Source: Chloroflexia bacterium (GTDB lineage Bacteria; Chloroflexota; Chloroflexia; Thermomicrobiales; UBA6265). Taken from it: 25,431 nt of DNA. Each line of letters opens with the position of its first letter. Position 1 is the first letter of the stretch. Both the position numbers and the translations under genes were made by a program. Below the pieces are notes generated by a model, which was not told the DNA's origin, did not search any database, and saw only the letters and a list, made by a program, of their open reading frames with translations. Positions 1 to 8,806 of this stretch are shown here, in pieces. The stretch covers positions 1 through 25,431 of the forward strand of contig JACCVC010000128.1 in assembly GCA_013698305.1 (NCBI GenBank), in the 5' to 3' direction.

Positions 1-71
1 GCATTTCTCTTTAGACGCTCTGACGACCACGCGCGAAGGTGGCCGTTTTCGTCGCTATGACTGGGAAATCG

Positions 72-147
72 TGGAGCGGGAGACCGGACTCGAACCGGCG
101 ACATTCTGCTTGGAAGGCAGACACTCTACCAACTGAGTTACTCCCGC
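72..147 (-). tRNA. tRNA-Gly (anticodon TCC)
   Basis: Read on the minus strand, the acceptor arms gcgggag and ctcccgc pair over 7 bp. The D-arm (aactcagttggtagagt) and the T-loop (ttcgagt) are both canonical. The anticodon stem tctgc/gcaga encloses the loop cttccaa, giving anticodon TCC. The 3' CCA is encoded (plus-strand tgg at 72-74). It lies 29 nt downstream of tRNA-Pro and probably shares its transcript. I see no U-rich terminator between it and the window edge. Confidence 0.96.
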
Positions 148-176
148 ATGGTCGCTACACAACGCGTGCATCTAGG

Positions 177-249
177 TCGGGGTGAGAGGACTCGAACCTC
201 CGACCTCAGCGTCCCAAACGCCGCGCGCTACCAACTGCGCCACACCCCG
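177..249 (-). tRNA. tRNA-Pro (anticodon TGG)
   Basis: On the minus strand, acceptor arms cggggtg/caccccg pair perfectly. The D-arm is gcgcagttggtagcgc and the anticodon loop tttggga gives TGG. The T-loop is ttcgagt and the discriminator base is A. The following bases read CCT, so the CCA end is not fully encoded, unlike the neighbouring tRNA-Gly. It is the first gene of a two-tRNA unit. Confidence 0.96.
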
Positions 250-284
250 AGGTACAGTCCTGATGGGCGGACCTCCGGCGTGGA

Positions 285-313
285 AGTATAGGGTTGTGGC
301 AGGTCTGAGTCAA
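285..313 (-). promoter_or_regulatory. sigma-A-type promoter of the tRNA-Pro/tRNA-Gly unit
   Basis: On the minus strand TTGACT (308-313) is separated by exactly 17 bp from TATACT (285-290). This predicts a start near position 278, about 29 nt before the mature tRNA-Pro 5' end. The -35 box contains the stop codon of the upstream membrane-protein gene, so the tRNAs can be transcribed independently of it. Confidence 0.8.
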
Positions 314-3300
314 CTATTGCCGACGACCCGATAGACGACGGTTGAGCCGCTCTGATAGGCAACTTGGAGGCTCGTGCCTTCCATGTCCTCGAATGCGGCG
401 ATTCCTTGCTCCAGGTCAAAGTGACTGTACTGCGAGGTTTCGTCCATTGGCAGGCATTCTCCGCCGACGATCACGGGATAATTTCGCTCAAGCTGACCGA
501 CGACGATGTACTGGACATCGTATTCATTGATGATGGCAAGCTTGGCGTCGATCTCCGACGATCCGTAGAGCGTTCGAAGGTCCTCCTCCCGCTGGGGCAG
601 GATGTCCCGGTCTCGCTGTTGCTGCTGGTGCCGTTGCCACCCGAGCACAGACGGTAGGCCAGTATGAATCGAGATGCGCGAGCCATTGCACCGATAGGTT
701 CCAAAGGATGCCTCGGCGATGACCGGCGTTCCCGGAACGTCCTGATTGAACCAGTCGATCACATCGCGATCCTCGTCAAACGAGACGCCGATGATGTTGC
801 CATCCCCAGGTATCGCTTCGGCGTCCGCGAGAAAATTTAACGATGCATAGTCCATCCAGGCATACGAGTTCAGCGTCAGACCACCGTCTCTCGGCTCGAA
901 CCGGGTCGCTAGCCGTTCGCCTGTGGCAAGGATCGGATATGCAGTCGACAGCGTCAGGACAACGACGGATGCAACTGTCGCGATTGCGCTCCATCCAACA
1001 GGTCGCCGACTGCGGATGATGCCTTCAACAGCAGGTGCGGCACCATCACTTCTTGGAGTCGATGTCGCCAACCTGCCGAGGAGATGCGAAACGAGGACAC
1101 CAGCCGACGCGGCGCCAGCCAGGCCCAACAGAGTCCAGATCTGGTTGTAGAACTTGAAGATGGTGTTCATTCGTGACCAGGGGCCACCGGAGAGATCGTC
1201 GACGAGGTACACGAACTCGACACCCGCGCCGATGAACGAGGCGCCGGCGATAAGCAGCGTGACCATCCTGATCGCGGGGGATCGCTTGGTTAGCCAGGCG
1301 CCGGTCGCGGCGATTGCCATCGAGACGTAGAGCGCAGCCACAGGATTGTCCAGTAGCAGCAGCGACACAACTGCTCCAACGCCGAGCAGTGCAAGCGCCG
1401 ATCCTGTCCACGGCGGCAATCCGAAGTCGAACCCCTGTGTCCTGCCGCGAACGCTCGCGAGTGCGCCGAGCCAGATCGCGGCGACAACTGATACGGTGCC
1501 GACATCCAGCCACCGAACCAGGTCTGGCGCGAGTTCTGTCGCGCTCCACCTTGATACGAGAACGATCCACAGGAGAACGACGAGTGCTGACAATGGCGCC
1601 AGACGACGTCTCTTCCCTAGCAGAGCCATGACGCCAGGGACAGCAGCCGTTGCGATCAGCAGGAGGCCGCCGATGTGACCCTCCAGTTCCAGGATGGTCG
1701 TCGTTGCGGGCACGGCGGCGATGGAACCGAACAGCGCCTCGAAATGCCAGAGGAACGGCAGGCTGACCAGATACGCGCCGATGGCGACCACCGCTGTCGC
1801 GGCACCTAGGTGGAGAAGCCGTCGAGAAGGGGAGGGGATCGCGGAGCTGCCGATGATGATACCCCCGGCAACGAGCGCCGCGCTCACTGGCAGGTCCCAC
1901 GCGTTTGTTGGATAGATGATTCCCAGGGCGATGGCGGACACGAAAAACCTGAACAGCGATACGCGGCTGAGGAGCGAGATGCGACGTGGAGTGTCGAGCG
2001 CGAATGACGCAGCCAGCGCGATGCACAGAACGATGAGCGGCATGCCAACGACGTGTGAGTGGAGGTCGCCGTAGAGCCCGGTGAAGTAGGGGAACTCCGT
2101 GATGAGTTGGCCGCCGAATCGATCGGTGGCTCGAAATGCCGGGTCGAGTTCCTCCTGTGTATCGACGATCGATCGGCTTGGATTCCAGACCCAATGCGTG
2201 AACGCATCGGGGCCAACGACCTGGCCTCGAATGCTGTTCACCAGTTGCGCGGCGCTCAAAATGTTTCCGGCGAACGACACCAATGCCACTGCGAGGAGAC
2301 CACTGGTAATTCCACTTTGCCGACCGCGCGTGATGCGGTGCCCGAGCATGGCCCCCACGCTGAAGACGCCCGACGCCAGCAGGCCCATCACCATCGGCTG
2401 CGCCAGGTTGAACGCGAACTCGACCGGAACGCCGGTCAACTTGATCAGGAACGCAATTAGATAGAAGCTGTAGTAGTAGTAGTTGATGAAACCCTGAGCA
2501 TACCACGGGTCGATTGGCGGAAACGTCGCGCTGCGGAGAATGGCATTGATCTGGGCGAACTCCATCGGCTTCTCGCCGCCCCAGTATGGGTGCCAGGAGT
2601 CCGGATTGATCGCCTTGAAGATCAGAAACACGACGAAGGCAAACCAGAAGACAGCCTCCGCCGTGGCTATTGTCCGGAAATTCCAGCCTGGTTGGGAGCG
2701 GTCACGCCGTCGCAGCCATGTCCAGCACACCATCGCAAAGAGCATCACGCTGACCACAGCCCAGATCGCCCGAAACTGCAACAAACCCACGCTCGAAAGC
2801 CACCAGACCAGCGTCGCGGGGATGATAGTCGCGAGAATCCTGGTCAGTCCCCACCCATGATCGGGGAACCGGCGGAACACGGTGCTGGCGAGTGGCCAGG
2901 CGGCAACCTGGAGGAGGAGGAGCATCGCAACCCAGACGATGGTGCCGCCCCATGAAGATCCGCTGAATGATTCGCTCCATCGAGCATCGTCGACGATTGG
3001 CAGATCCGACACCGGCTTGTCAAAGGTGAGAGGTTCGGTGTTAGGCGTCCTCGTTGGTTGCGCTTGCGCCAATGCCGCGGACCCGTTCAACTCCACGAAC
3101 CGATCGAATGACACGAGGTCGGACTTTCGATATACCTCGACGGCCGGATGGTCGTAGTTCAGGTACGACTCATCGCCGTCCGGATCGGGATAGCTCCAGC
3201 CAAAGAGGGTTGGTTGGCTAACGAACTGTTGGGCCTGATAGAATCCAATCTCACCCGATTCGAATAGCTCGTACATGCGACCCTGTGCCGGATATCGCCA

Positions 3301-5157
3301 TGGGTTTTGCGTAATGCCGCTTTCGACGCGATCGGATGCCAGCACGTAGAAGTCGATGGTGTCGAGATGGTCGTAGATTGCAGGCAACTCAGACGAGTCA
3401 AACATTAGCTGGATGGCGTTTGCGACCTGGTCAAGGTGACCCGGCAGCAAAACCCCTTCGAGCGCGATCGTTCTCGACAGGTCGGTCAACGTTGCGGCGA
3501 GTTCAGGGCTGGTTGTCATGGCCGCGGCGCTGGTGAAGAGTAACGACTGGAATCGCGCGAAGTCAGTCGGGCGGATGCCGGCAACATCGTCGTTGGTCAT
3601 GGCGCGAATGCTCTCAATGACGCCGATGACGTCTCCCGCACGGAGCGATGCCGCCAGATCATCGCCGTCCGGAAGGATCTCCAATGCGGGAGCGAGCAGC
3701 GCCAGGTCGCCAAGCGTCGGATTGTCCTGATACAGGTCTATTTCTGCATCATCGAGGCGTTGCCCTTCAACCGTCCATCCGGCGCCAAGCGGGAGAGGCA
3801 ACCTGTCGTCCCAGATCTCGCTCGAAACCGTTGACCCGGGAGGCAGGTTCTCGTACATCCAGACCGACGCGGCAACGCGGCTCGGCTCGTCGATGGTGAC
3901 GCTGGAGAATGCGGCCCCGTGTGCCGTGCTGATCACCAACATGGTCACGGCGAAGGCCTTTGCCACGATCGTTTTTCGTCGGGCTCGGAGCGAATTAACG
4001 ATGGCTGCGATCGTGATCCCAGCGGTCGCTGCCAGCGCGGGCGCAAGTGGCGACATGTAGCGCAGGAACTTGGTTTCCGGGTAAAGGATCACAAAGAGGT
4101 ATCCGATCATCCACGCGCCAAGTATCGTGGCGGGAGACGAATACTGGCGGACGATGAGCCACGCCAGGACTCCCATGCCGACGATGCCGAGTAGGACCGT
4201 CACTGGTCCCATGCCGAACCGAATCGCCTGGTCCAGGTGGTAGCTGAACGGAATCGTATTGACGTATTGGGCAGTGAAGGGAACGTCAGCGGCGCCGGAC
4301 TGGATGAACGCCTGGGTCCTGATCGAATCCAGGTAGAGCCGAGGCTCGATGAACGCGAATGGTTCACCGATGAAGAACACACTGAGAAACCCAAGGCACG
4401 CGGCGCTACCCCTGGCGCCTAGCCGGCTCAGGATTCCTGAAGTGTCGATGTCCCGGGAGATTTCCTGGAACGTCGCTAGGATCAACGTCAGCACGATAAT
4501 GCCTGCGAACGGGAGCGCGGTGCTTTTCGACGCCATCGCAAGGCCGAACCAGACACCAGCTATAGCAAAGGATCGGAGTGTCGGTAGCTCTGCTGTCTTC
4601 ATGCACGTGTACACGCCGGCAAAAAGAAAGAGGGTCAACCAGGAATCAACCGTGTAAAAATGGCTCAATTGAATCGCTATTGGCAGAAACGCATACATCG
4701 TCGCGGCGAAGAGCCCCGCGCCACGTCCAGCGACCGCGGAGGCAACGAGGAACACGACGACGATGGTCGCGGTGTCCGTGAGAATCGACATGCCACGTCC
4801 GATGGAAAGCGAGGCGCGTGCGTCATTCCACGGATCGCCAGTGAAGAACGTGCCGATCTCTCCGACAATGTCGACAATATAGACTGGCAGCGTGCCGTAG
4901 GCGAATCCGTTTACGACGCCATCTTCACCGCTGGATCGCGGATTGATCGGACTTTCCTCCGGATTCAGCCATGACAGCGACGGCGGCCACGAGAAATCGA
5001 TGCGATCGACAACGACGTCCATGACGATGTGCCGCTCGTCCGGGTGCATGTATGTGCCGTCGTCCCAGTCGATGCCGACGATACGGATCAGAAAGCCGAG
5101 ACCGATAATGCAGACCAAGGCGACGAACGTGCGAGAAAGGCGTAATGCGAATGGCAC
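310..5157 (-). CDS. Giant membrane protein: GT-C (ArnT/PMT-like) module fused to a DUF2298 (Chlor_Arch_YYY) module
   Basis: A 1615-residue polytopic membrane protein. The first ~430 residues look like a GT39/ArnT-type GT-C glycosyltransferase: one membrane segment, then an acidic HPDERH motif at 38-43, then many membrane segments. After a mostly soluble stretch (~430-760) come more membrane segments and the DUF2298 hallmarks: a tyrosine run (NYYYY) near 890, GDLHSH near 1030, NTIFKFYNQIW near 1330 and a GWQRHQQQQ segment near 1504. GT-C enzymes use polyprenyl-phosphate sugars to glycosylate lipids or proteins at the outer face of the membrane. The substrate cannot be told here. The start is GTG with AGAGG 8 nt upstream. 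It is divergent from fmt by 76 bp, in which no clear promoter was seen for either gene. Family placement is strong; transferase activity is inference. Confidence 0.88.
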   Translation of the reverse strand: MPFALRLSRTFVALVCIIGLGFLIRIVGIDWDDGTYMHPDERHIVMDVVVDRIDFSWPPSLSWLNPEESPINPRSSGEDGVVNGFAYGTLPVYIVDIVGEIGTFFTGDPWNDARASLSIGRGMSILTDTATIVVVFLVASAVAGRGAGLFAATMYAFLPIAIQLSHFYTVDSWLTLFLFAGVYTCMKTAELPTLRSFAIAGVWFGLAMASKSTALPFAGIIVLTLILATFQEISRDIDTSGILSRLGARGSAACLGFLSVFFIGEPFAFIEPRLYLDSIRTQAFIQSGAADVPFTAQYVNTIPFSYHLDQAIRFGMGPVTVLLGIVGMGVLAWLIVRQYSSPATILGAWMIGYLFVILYPETKFLRYMSPLAPALAATAGITIAAIVNSLRARRKTIVAKAFAVTMLVISTAHGAAFSSVTIDEPSRVAASVWMYENLPPGSTVSSEIWDDRLPLPLGAGWTVEGQRLDDAEIDLYQDNPTLGDLALLAPALEILPDGDDLAASLRAGDVIGVIESIRAMTNDDVAGIRPTDFARFQSLLFTSAAAMTTSPELAATLTDLSRTIALEGVLLPGHLDQVANAIQLMFDSSELPAIYDHLDTIDFYVLASDRVESGITQNPWRYPAQGRMYELFESGEIGFYQAQQFVSQPTLFGWSYPDPDGDESYLNYDHPAVEVYRKSDLVSFDRFVELNGSAALAQAQPTRTPNTEPLTFDKPVSDLPIVDDARWSESFSGSSWGGTIVWVAMLLLLQVAAWPLASTVFRRFPDHGWGLTRILATIIPATLVWWLSSVGLLQFRAIWAVVSVMLFAMVCWTWLRRRDRSQPGWNFRTIATAEAVFWFAFVVFLIFKAINPDSWHPYWGGEKPMEFAQINAILRSATFPPIDPWYAQGFINYYYYSFYLIAFLIKLTGVPVEFAFNLAQPMVMGLLASGVFSVGAMLGHRITRGRQSGITSGLLAVALVSFAGNILSAAQLVNSIRGQVVGPDAFTHWVWNPSRSIVDTQEELDPAFRATDRFGGQLITEFPYFTGLYGDLHSHVVGMPLIVLCIALAASFALDTPRRISLLSRVSLFRFFVSAIALGIIYPTNAWDLPVSAALVAGGIIIGSSAIPSPSRRLLHLGAATAVVAIGAYLVSLPFLWHFEALFGSIAAVPATTTILELEGHIGGLLLIATAAVPGVMALLGKRRRLAPLSALVVLLWIVLVSRWSATELAPDLVRWLDVGTVSVVAAIWLGALASVRGRTQGFDFGLPPWTGSALALLGVGAVVSLLLLDNPVAALYVSMAIAATGAWLTKRSPAIRMVTLLIAGASFIGAGVEFVYLVDDLSGGPWSRMNTIFKFYNQIWTLLGLAGAASAGVLVSHLLGRLATSTPRSDGAAPAVEGIIRSRRPVGWSAIATVASVVVLTLSTAYPILATGERLATRFEPRDGGLTLNSYAWMDYASLNFLADAEAIPGDGNIIGVSFDEDRDVIDWFNQDVPGTPVIAEASFGTYRCNGSRISIHTGLPSVLGWQRHQQQQRDRDILPQREEDLRTLYGSSEIDAKLAIINEYDVQYIVVGQLERNYPVIVGGECLPMDETSQYSHFDLEQGIAAFEDMEGTSLQVAYQSGSTVVYRVVGNS

Positions 5158-5233
5158 GAGGGCAACCTCTGATCTACCGGAGCAAACTGTACCAGCGGCA
5201 ACGGTACCACTTCGTGATATGCGAGGACATTGA

Positions 5234-6226
5234 ATGAGCTATCGAATCATCTACATGGGCACGCCTGATTTCGCGGTGCCGCCACTTCACGCGCTGGCAG
5301 AACAGGTCACCCGCGACAGTCTGCGGGTGGTGACGCAACCTGATCGACCGGCGGGACGAGGGCGACGCTTGCAGTCTGCACCTGTGCGAAAACATGCGGC
5401 AGAACTCGGACTCGAGGTGATCCAGCCTGGTACGCTGCGGGATCCGGACATACGGCAACAGTTGAGTGCGTTCGCGCCCGACCTGATCGTGGTGGCCGCA
5501 TTTGGACTTCTGCTACCGAAATGGGTGCTTGAGCTTCCGCCAAATGGCTGTGTCAACCTGCACGCATCGCTGTTGCCAAGGTTCCGGGGCGCGAGTCCTG
5601 TCGCGGCGGCGATCGCCCGCGGCGATTCGCACACAGGCGTAGCGCTGATGCAAATGGAACGCGGTTTGGACACCGGCTCAGTCTATGCTGTAAACGAGAT
5701 GCAATTGAGATCGCAGGACACGACGGAGTCGCTGACTGCACGGTTGGCCTATTCAGCTGCCGAACTTTTGACCCTGCATCTTCAGGCCCTTCTGGACGGC
5801 GCGAGTGTGGCGACCCCGCAGCGAGGTCAAATCGTCGAAACTCGAAAGCTGGTGAAAGATCATGGCGCTATCGACTGGCGTCAGCCCGCTGAGGCGATCG
5901 AAAGACTCATTCGCGCGATGTGGCCGTGGCCGAAGGCATGGACCGAGACGGAAGACGGAATCCGGGTCCAGGTGCATCAAGCGACATTGTTCGATCATCC
6001 AGATTCAATGATTTCCGGGCAGATCGCTCATATAGGTGGACGGCTTGCAGTAGCCACCGAACACGGATGGTTGGCGCTGGAGCGCATTCAGCTTGCCGGC
6101 AAAACGGCTCAGCCTGCCACCGAACTGATGGGCCATCCATCGTTCACGGAAGGTACTCGACTGGGCAAGCCGAAAACGTTCCAGCCACCGGCGCCATGGA
6201 TCATCCCGGAAGGGGACACGGCCTGA
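5234..6226 (+). CDS. fmt: Methionyl-tRNA formyltransferase
   Basis: Transfers the formyl group of 10-formyltetrahydrofolate to initiator Met-tRNA in the cytoplasm. The 330-residue length is near the family norm. The N-terminal Rossmann domain opens with MGTPDFAVP, then QPDRPAGRGR. The catalytic region follows with VNLHASLLPRFRGASP (Asn and His of the active site) and a GLDTG aspartate. The C-terminal ~110 residues match the OB-like tRNA-binding domain (WPWPKAW and an LGKPKTFQP-type tail). The ATG is preceded by GAGGA at a 6-nt spacing. The usual neighbours def and priA are absent; here it stands first in a plus-strand group with a small ORF and a DUF606-like transporter. It depends on 10-formyl-THF, which makes the unusual FolD later in the window relevant to it. 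Confidence 0.97.
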   Translation: MSYRIIYMGTPDFAVPPLHALAEQVTRDSLRVVTQPDRPAGRGRRLQSAPVRKHAAELGLEVIQPGTLRDPDIRQQLSAFAPDLIVVAAFGLLLPKWVLELPPNGCVNLHASLLPRFRGASPVAAAIARGDSHTGVALMQMERGLDTGSVYAVNEMQLRSQDTTESLTARLAYSAAELLTLHLQALLDGASVATPQRGQIVETRKLVKDHGAIDWRQPAEAIERLIRAMWPWPKAWTETEDGIRVQVHQATLFDHPDSMISGQIAHIGGRLAVATEHGWLALERIQLAGKTAQPATELMGHPSFTEGTRLGKPKTFQPPAPWIIPEGDTA

Positions 6227-6332
6227 TCGGTGTCGGCAGTATTTTGCGTATAAGCTGCGTTGTGCGCAAACTGCCTCGCACGCCCTGGCTGGAGTTCTGG
6301 ATTAGGTTGCCAAGGAGACTAACGAGCCTTGT

Positions 6333-6352
6333 TCGTCCCTGAGATGGGACGA
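6333..6352 (+). other. Hairpin between fmt and the 48-codon ORF
   Basis: tcgtccc (6333-6339) pairs with gggacga (6346-6352) around the 6-nt loop tgagat. No T-tract follows, so it is not a standard intrinsic terminator. Its 3' arm touches the purine-rich gagggg (6351-6356) that is the best ribosome-binding candidate for the next small ORF. It could therefore affect translation rather than end transcription. The rest of 6227-6368 shows no gene. Confidence 0.4.
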
Positions 6353-6368
6353 GGGGTACGTTTCGATC

Positions 6369-6515
6369 ATGGTTGAGCCAGGAGATGTCGCGCAACCTGA
6401 TCATGTCAGCATTCCCGGTGGCAATCGTGATTCCGATGGAAGCGACCGCAGGCGTCAACGTGGAAAAGCGCTCGCAGGCCTGATACGGGCGCTAGAGCAA
6501 TTGGCTATGCAGTGA
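6369..6515 (+). CDS. Small hypothetical protein (48 aa), coupled to the downstream membrane protein
   Basis: An ATG-initiated ORF of 48 codons. The N-terminal half is polar and acidic. The C-terminal half is basic and likely helical (RRRQRGKALAGLIRALEQLAMQ, residues ~27-48). I do not recognise the family. The main argument that it is real is its end: the TGA at 6513-6515 overlaps the GTG start of the next gene at 6512 in a GTGA arrangement. The same 4-nt junction type occurs at purB/purC, purC/purS, purS/purQ and tatD/rdgB in this window. A gagggg lies 12 nt before the ATG, rather far for a Shine-Dalgarno site. It may act as a leader peptide giving translational coupling to the transporter. 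The alternative is chance, since 48 open codons in GC-rich DNA are not rare. Confidence 0.5.
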   Translation: MVEPGDVAQPDHVSIPGGNRDSDGSDRRRQRGKALAGLIRALEQLAMQ

Positions 6516-7030
6516 CTTCCTGGATCTACATCGCTATAGCGGTCTTTGTCGGCGTCACCTCGGCATTGCAAATCGCCATGCTCGGCGCAATCGCCCGTGA
6601 TCGAGGAGCCTTCGAGGCAACGTGGGTTTCAATGCTGGCATCCCTCGGCGGGATGGCGGGGGTGATGCTGGTAATGGCGCTGACCGGGAGCCGACCTTCC
6701 CTGGCCCATCCCTTCGACCATCCAGCGATCTACGGTTTCACAACCGGCATCATGGCAGTAGCGCTGATCCTGGCCTCGCAGGGGCTTCCCTGGTATCTGG
6801 CACTCACCGGATTCCTGCCAGTGCCGTATCTCCTTGCTGCGTCGTTTATCGGTCCGCGTATTGGACTTGGCGTGTTCCTGGCGGGGATGATCGCCGGGCA
6901 ACTGATTGGCGCATTGGGGTTGGACCATGTGGGCGCCTTCGGCGCAAGGACACGAGCAATCGATCCTGTTCGTGTCACGGGCGCCCTCGTGCTGCTACTC
7001 GGCGTGCTGCTGGTTCGGGGACGCCGTTAG
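6512..7030 (+). CDS. YdcZ/DUF606-like DMT-family membrane protein
   Basis: A very hydrophobic 172-residue protein with about five predicted membrane segments. It fits the half-size DUF606/YdcZ branch of the drug/metabolite transporter superfamily, whose members pair or fuse to form a full transporter. Supporting features are an N-terminal segment with an embedded Gln (TSALQIAM), a DHVGAFG motif near residue 138, and a C-terminal helix TGALVLLLGVLLVRGRR. The typical N-terminal Asn of the family motif is not obvious, so the call is moderate and no substrate is proposed. The start is GTG, overlapping the stop of the preceding 48-codon ORF. No good independent Shine-Dalgarno sequence is visible, which suggests translational coupling. 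Confidence 0.72.
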   Translation: MTSWIYIAIAVFVGVTSALQIAMLGAIARDRGAFEATWVSMLASLGGMAGVMLVMALTGSRPSLAHPFDHPAIYGFTTGIMAVALILASQGLPWYLALTGFLPVPYLLAASFIGPRIGLGVFLAGMIAGQLIGALGLDHVGAFGARTRAIDPVRVTGALVLLLGVLLVRGRR

Positions 7031-7184
7031 AGCGAATTGCAGGACGGGTGCATGCCGTTCCTGCACTCCGACCGAACACGTAGCGGCAAACCCTGTGTCT
7101 GCCAAAGGTCGTGGATCGCCAGACCGGACCTATCCTGTATCGGCCACTACCTGCCAACCATTTTGAGAACCGCTGTATGACGAC

Positions 7185-7216
7185 GAAGCCGCGTCCGCAC
7201 GACCAAAAGCGGCTTC
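7185..7216. other. Weak hairpin between convergent genes
   Basis: gaagccgc (7185-7192) pairs with gcggcttc (7209-7216) across a 16-nt loop, midway between the transporter (plus) and the M32 peptidase (minus), which converge here. Neither side has a clear T-tract, so it is at best a weak terminator. The rest of 7031-7246 shows no gene. Confidence 0.4.
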
Positions 7217-7246
7217 ATTAGTTGCGAATTTCCGCGACGCGACGAG

Positions 7247-8770
7247 CTACGCTCCGTACAGGTCCGTGACCTTGGCTTCGAGATAGTTGGTCAATGGGCC
7301 GGGATTGAGTTCCCGTGTGCCAAGCACCCGCTCCATCAAATCCTTGGGCAGGTACTTGCTTCCGTGGGCATGCACGTTCTCGCCCAGCCAGGTTCGCAGC
7401 TCGCCAAACTCCCCTTGGGCAAACGACTCTTCCAAGGACGGAATCTCATCGTTGATCCGTTGCCAAAGCTGCAATGACAACACGTTTCCAAGCGCGTACG
7501 TCGGGAAATACCCAAAGAGCCCGGAACTCCAGTGGACGTCCTGTAGAACGCCATCGGCGTCGTCCGTCACGTCGACGCCCAGGTATTCTTCCATCTTTTG
7601 GTTCCAGGCTTGCGGCAGTTTATCGAGCTCGATCTTGCCGGCGAGTATCTCCCGCTCCATTTCGAATCGCAGGATGATATGAAGGTTGTATGTCAACTCG
7701 TCTGCCTCCACGCGTATGAGGGACGGATGGAGCCTGTTGACGGCGCGATAGACATCGTCAGGCGAGGCGTTGCCGAATGCGTCTGGAAACGCGTCGCGAG
7801 CGGGTCCAATCGCCCACTCCCAAAACGACCTGCTTCTCCCCACCAGGTTTTCCCACATCCGGCTTTGCGATTCGTGCCAGGCCATTGATGCGCCTCGCGC
7901 AAGAGGCGTTCGCTCAAGCGACGGGCTCACCTGGCGTTCGTACAGGCCGTGACCGAATTCATGCAGGCTGCCGAAGAAAGCGGAATTGAAGAAGTTGTCG
8001 ATGTAGCGAGTCGTGATCCTGATGTCGGTTGTCGCTATCGAGCTTGCGAACGGATGATGCGTCTCGTCGAGACGCCAGTGCTTGTCATCGAACCCACATT
8101 GCTTGATGACCGTCATGGCAAGGTCGCGTTGGCGGTCTATCGGAAAGTCGCCATGAACCAAGCCGTCATCCACGTCGACGGCACGTTCTCGAACCATGGC
8201 CACCAACGGGATTGCCCGGTCCCGGATCACGTCAAACACCGAGGTGATTTCTTCGGCCGTGAGCCCTGGCTCGAAATCCTCGAGTAGCAGATCGTAGTCT
8301 TCCTGCGCATCGGGCTGAACCGTGCGATATGCCTCCACGAAACGGCGATTCACGTCGACGATTCGATTCAGCGCCGGGAGAAACGCCTGGAAGTCGGAGT
8401 TCGCGCGGGCGCTGATCCAGGTTTGGTATCCCAGCGACGACGCCCGAATTGCCTCCGAGGCCAGCTCAGACGTGATCGCGGTCTGTCGATCCAGCGTGCG
8501 TCGCGTGTGCTTGACGAGGGCCAATTCATCGCTATCTGGATCAAAGCCAATGGATTCTCGTTCTGCATCCGCGAGGAGCGTTTCGGTCTCTGAAGAGACG
8601 AACATCTCGTGAGCCATGCGCCCGAGGGTAGCCCGACGCTCGGCCCGGACCTCTGCTCCTCCAGTCGGCATAAAGGTGCGCTCGTCCCAGCCCATCAGAC
8701 CAAGAGCCCCCTGGATATCGTTGACGGTGGAGAGATGGTCACGGAGTTTGGTGATTGCCTGACTTGCCAT
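7247..8770 (-). CDS. M32-family metallocarboxypeptidase
   Basis: A 507-residue zinc carboxypeptidase of family M32 (thermostable carboxypeptidase 1 / Pfu carboxypeptidase type). It removes C-terminal residues from peptides in the cytoplasm; no signal peptide is visible. The zinc motif HEFGH is at residues 270-274. About 30 residues later comes the HESQSRMWEN segment that supplies the third ligand and defines the family. The C-terminal third has the expected YFPTYALGN and LPKDLMERV-like stretches. The length is typical. The ATG at 8770 has AGGA about 11 nt upstream. It starts 36 nt after purQ on the same strand and is probably the last gene of that transcript, in a slot where purL might be expected. 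Confidence 0.95.
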   Translation of the reverse strand: MASQAITKLRDHLSTVNDIQGALGLMGWDERTFMPTGGAEVRAERRATLGRMAHEMFVSSETETLLADAERESIGFDPDSDELALVKHTRRTLDRQTAITSELASEAIRASSLGYQTWISARANSDFQAFLPALNRIVDVNRRFVEAYRTVQPDAQEDYDLLLEDFEPGLTAEEITSVFDVIRDRAIPLVAMVRERAVDVDDGLVHGDFPIDRQRDLAMTVIKQCGFDDKHWRLDETHHPFASSIATTDIRITTRYIDNFFNSAFFGSLHEFGHGLYERQVSPSLERTPLARGASMAWHESQSRMWENLVGRSRSFWEWAIGPARDAFPDAFGNASPDDVYRAVNRLHPSLIRVEADELTYNLHIILRFEMEREILAGKIELDKLPQAWNQKMEEYLGVDVTDDADGVLQDVHWSSGLFGYFPTYALGNVLSLQLWQRINDEIPSLEESFAQGEFGELRTWLGENVHAHGSKYLPKDLMERVLGTRELNPGPLTNYLEAKVTDLYGA

Positions 8771-8806
8771 GGATCGTGAGTTCCTTTCTTGAGGTGGCTT
8801 CGACGC

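Noticed and set aside
1..71. Terminator for the tRNA-Pro/Gly unit
   Set aside because: Only a 4-bp ccac/gtgg pairing and no T-tract after it on the minus strand. I see nothing reliable in this stretch.
1046..2506. Long minus-strand open frame (486 codons) inside the giant membrane-protein gene
   Set aside because: It is a +1 frame shadow of the DUF2298 coding region. Its translation is Arg/His-rich with no motifs, as expected from an alternate frame of GC-rich DNA.
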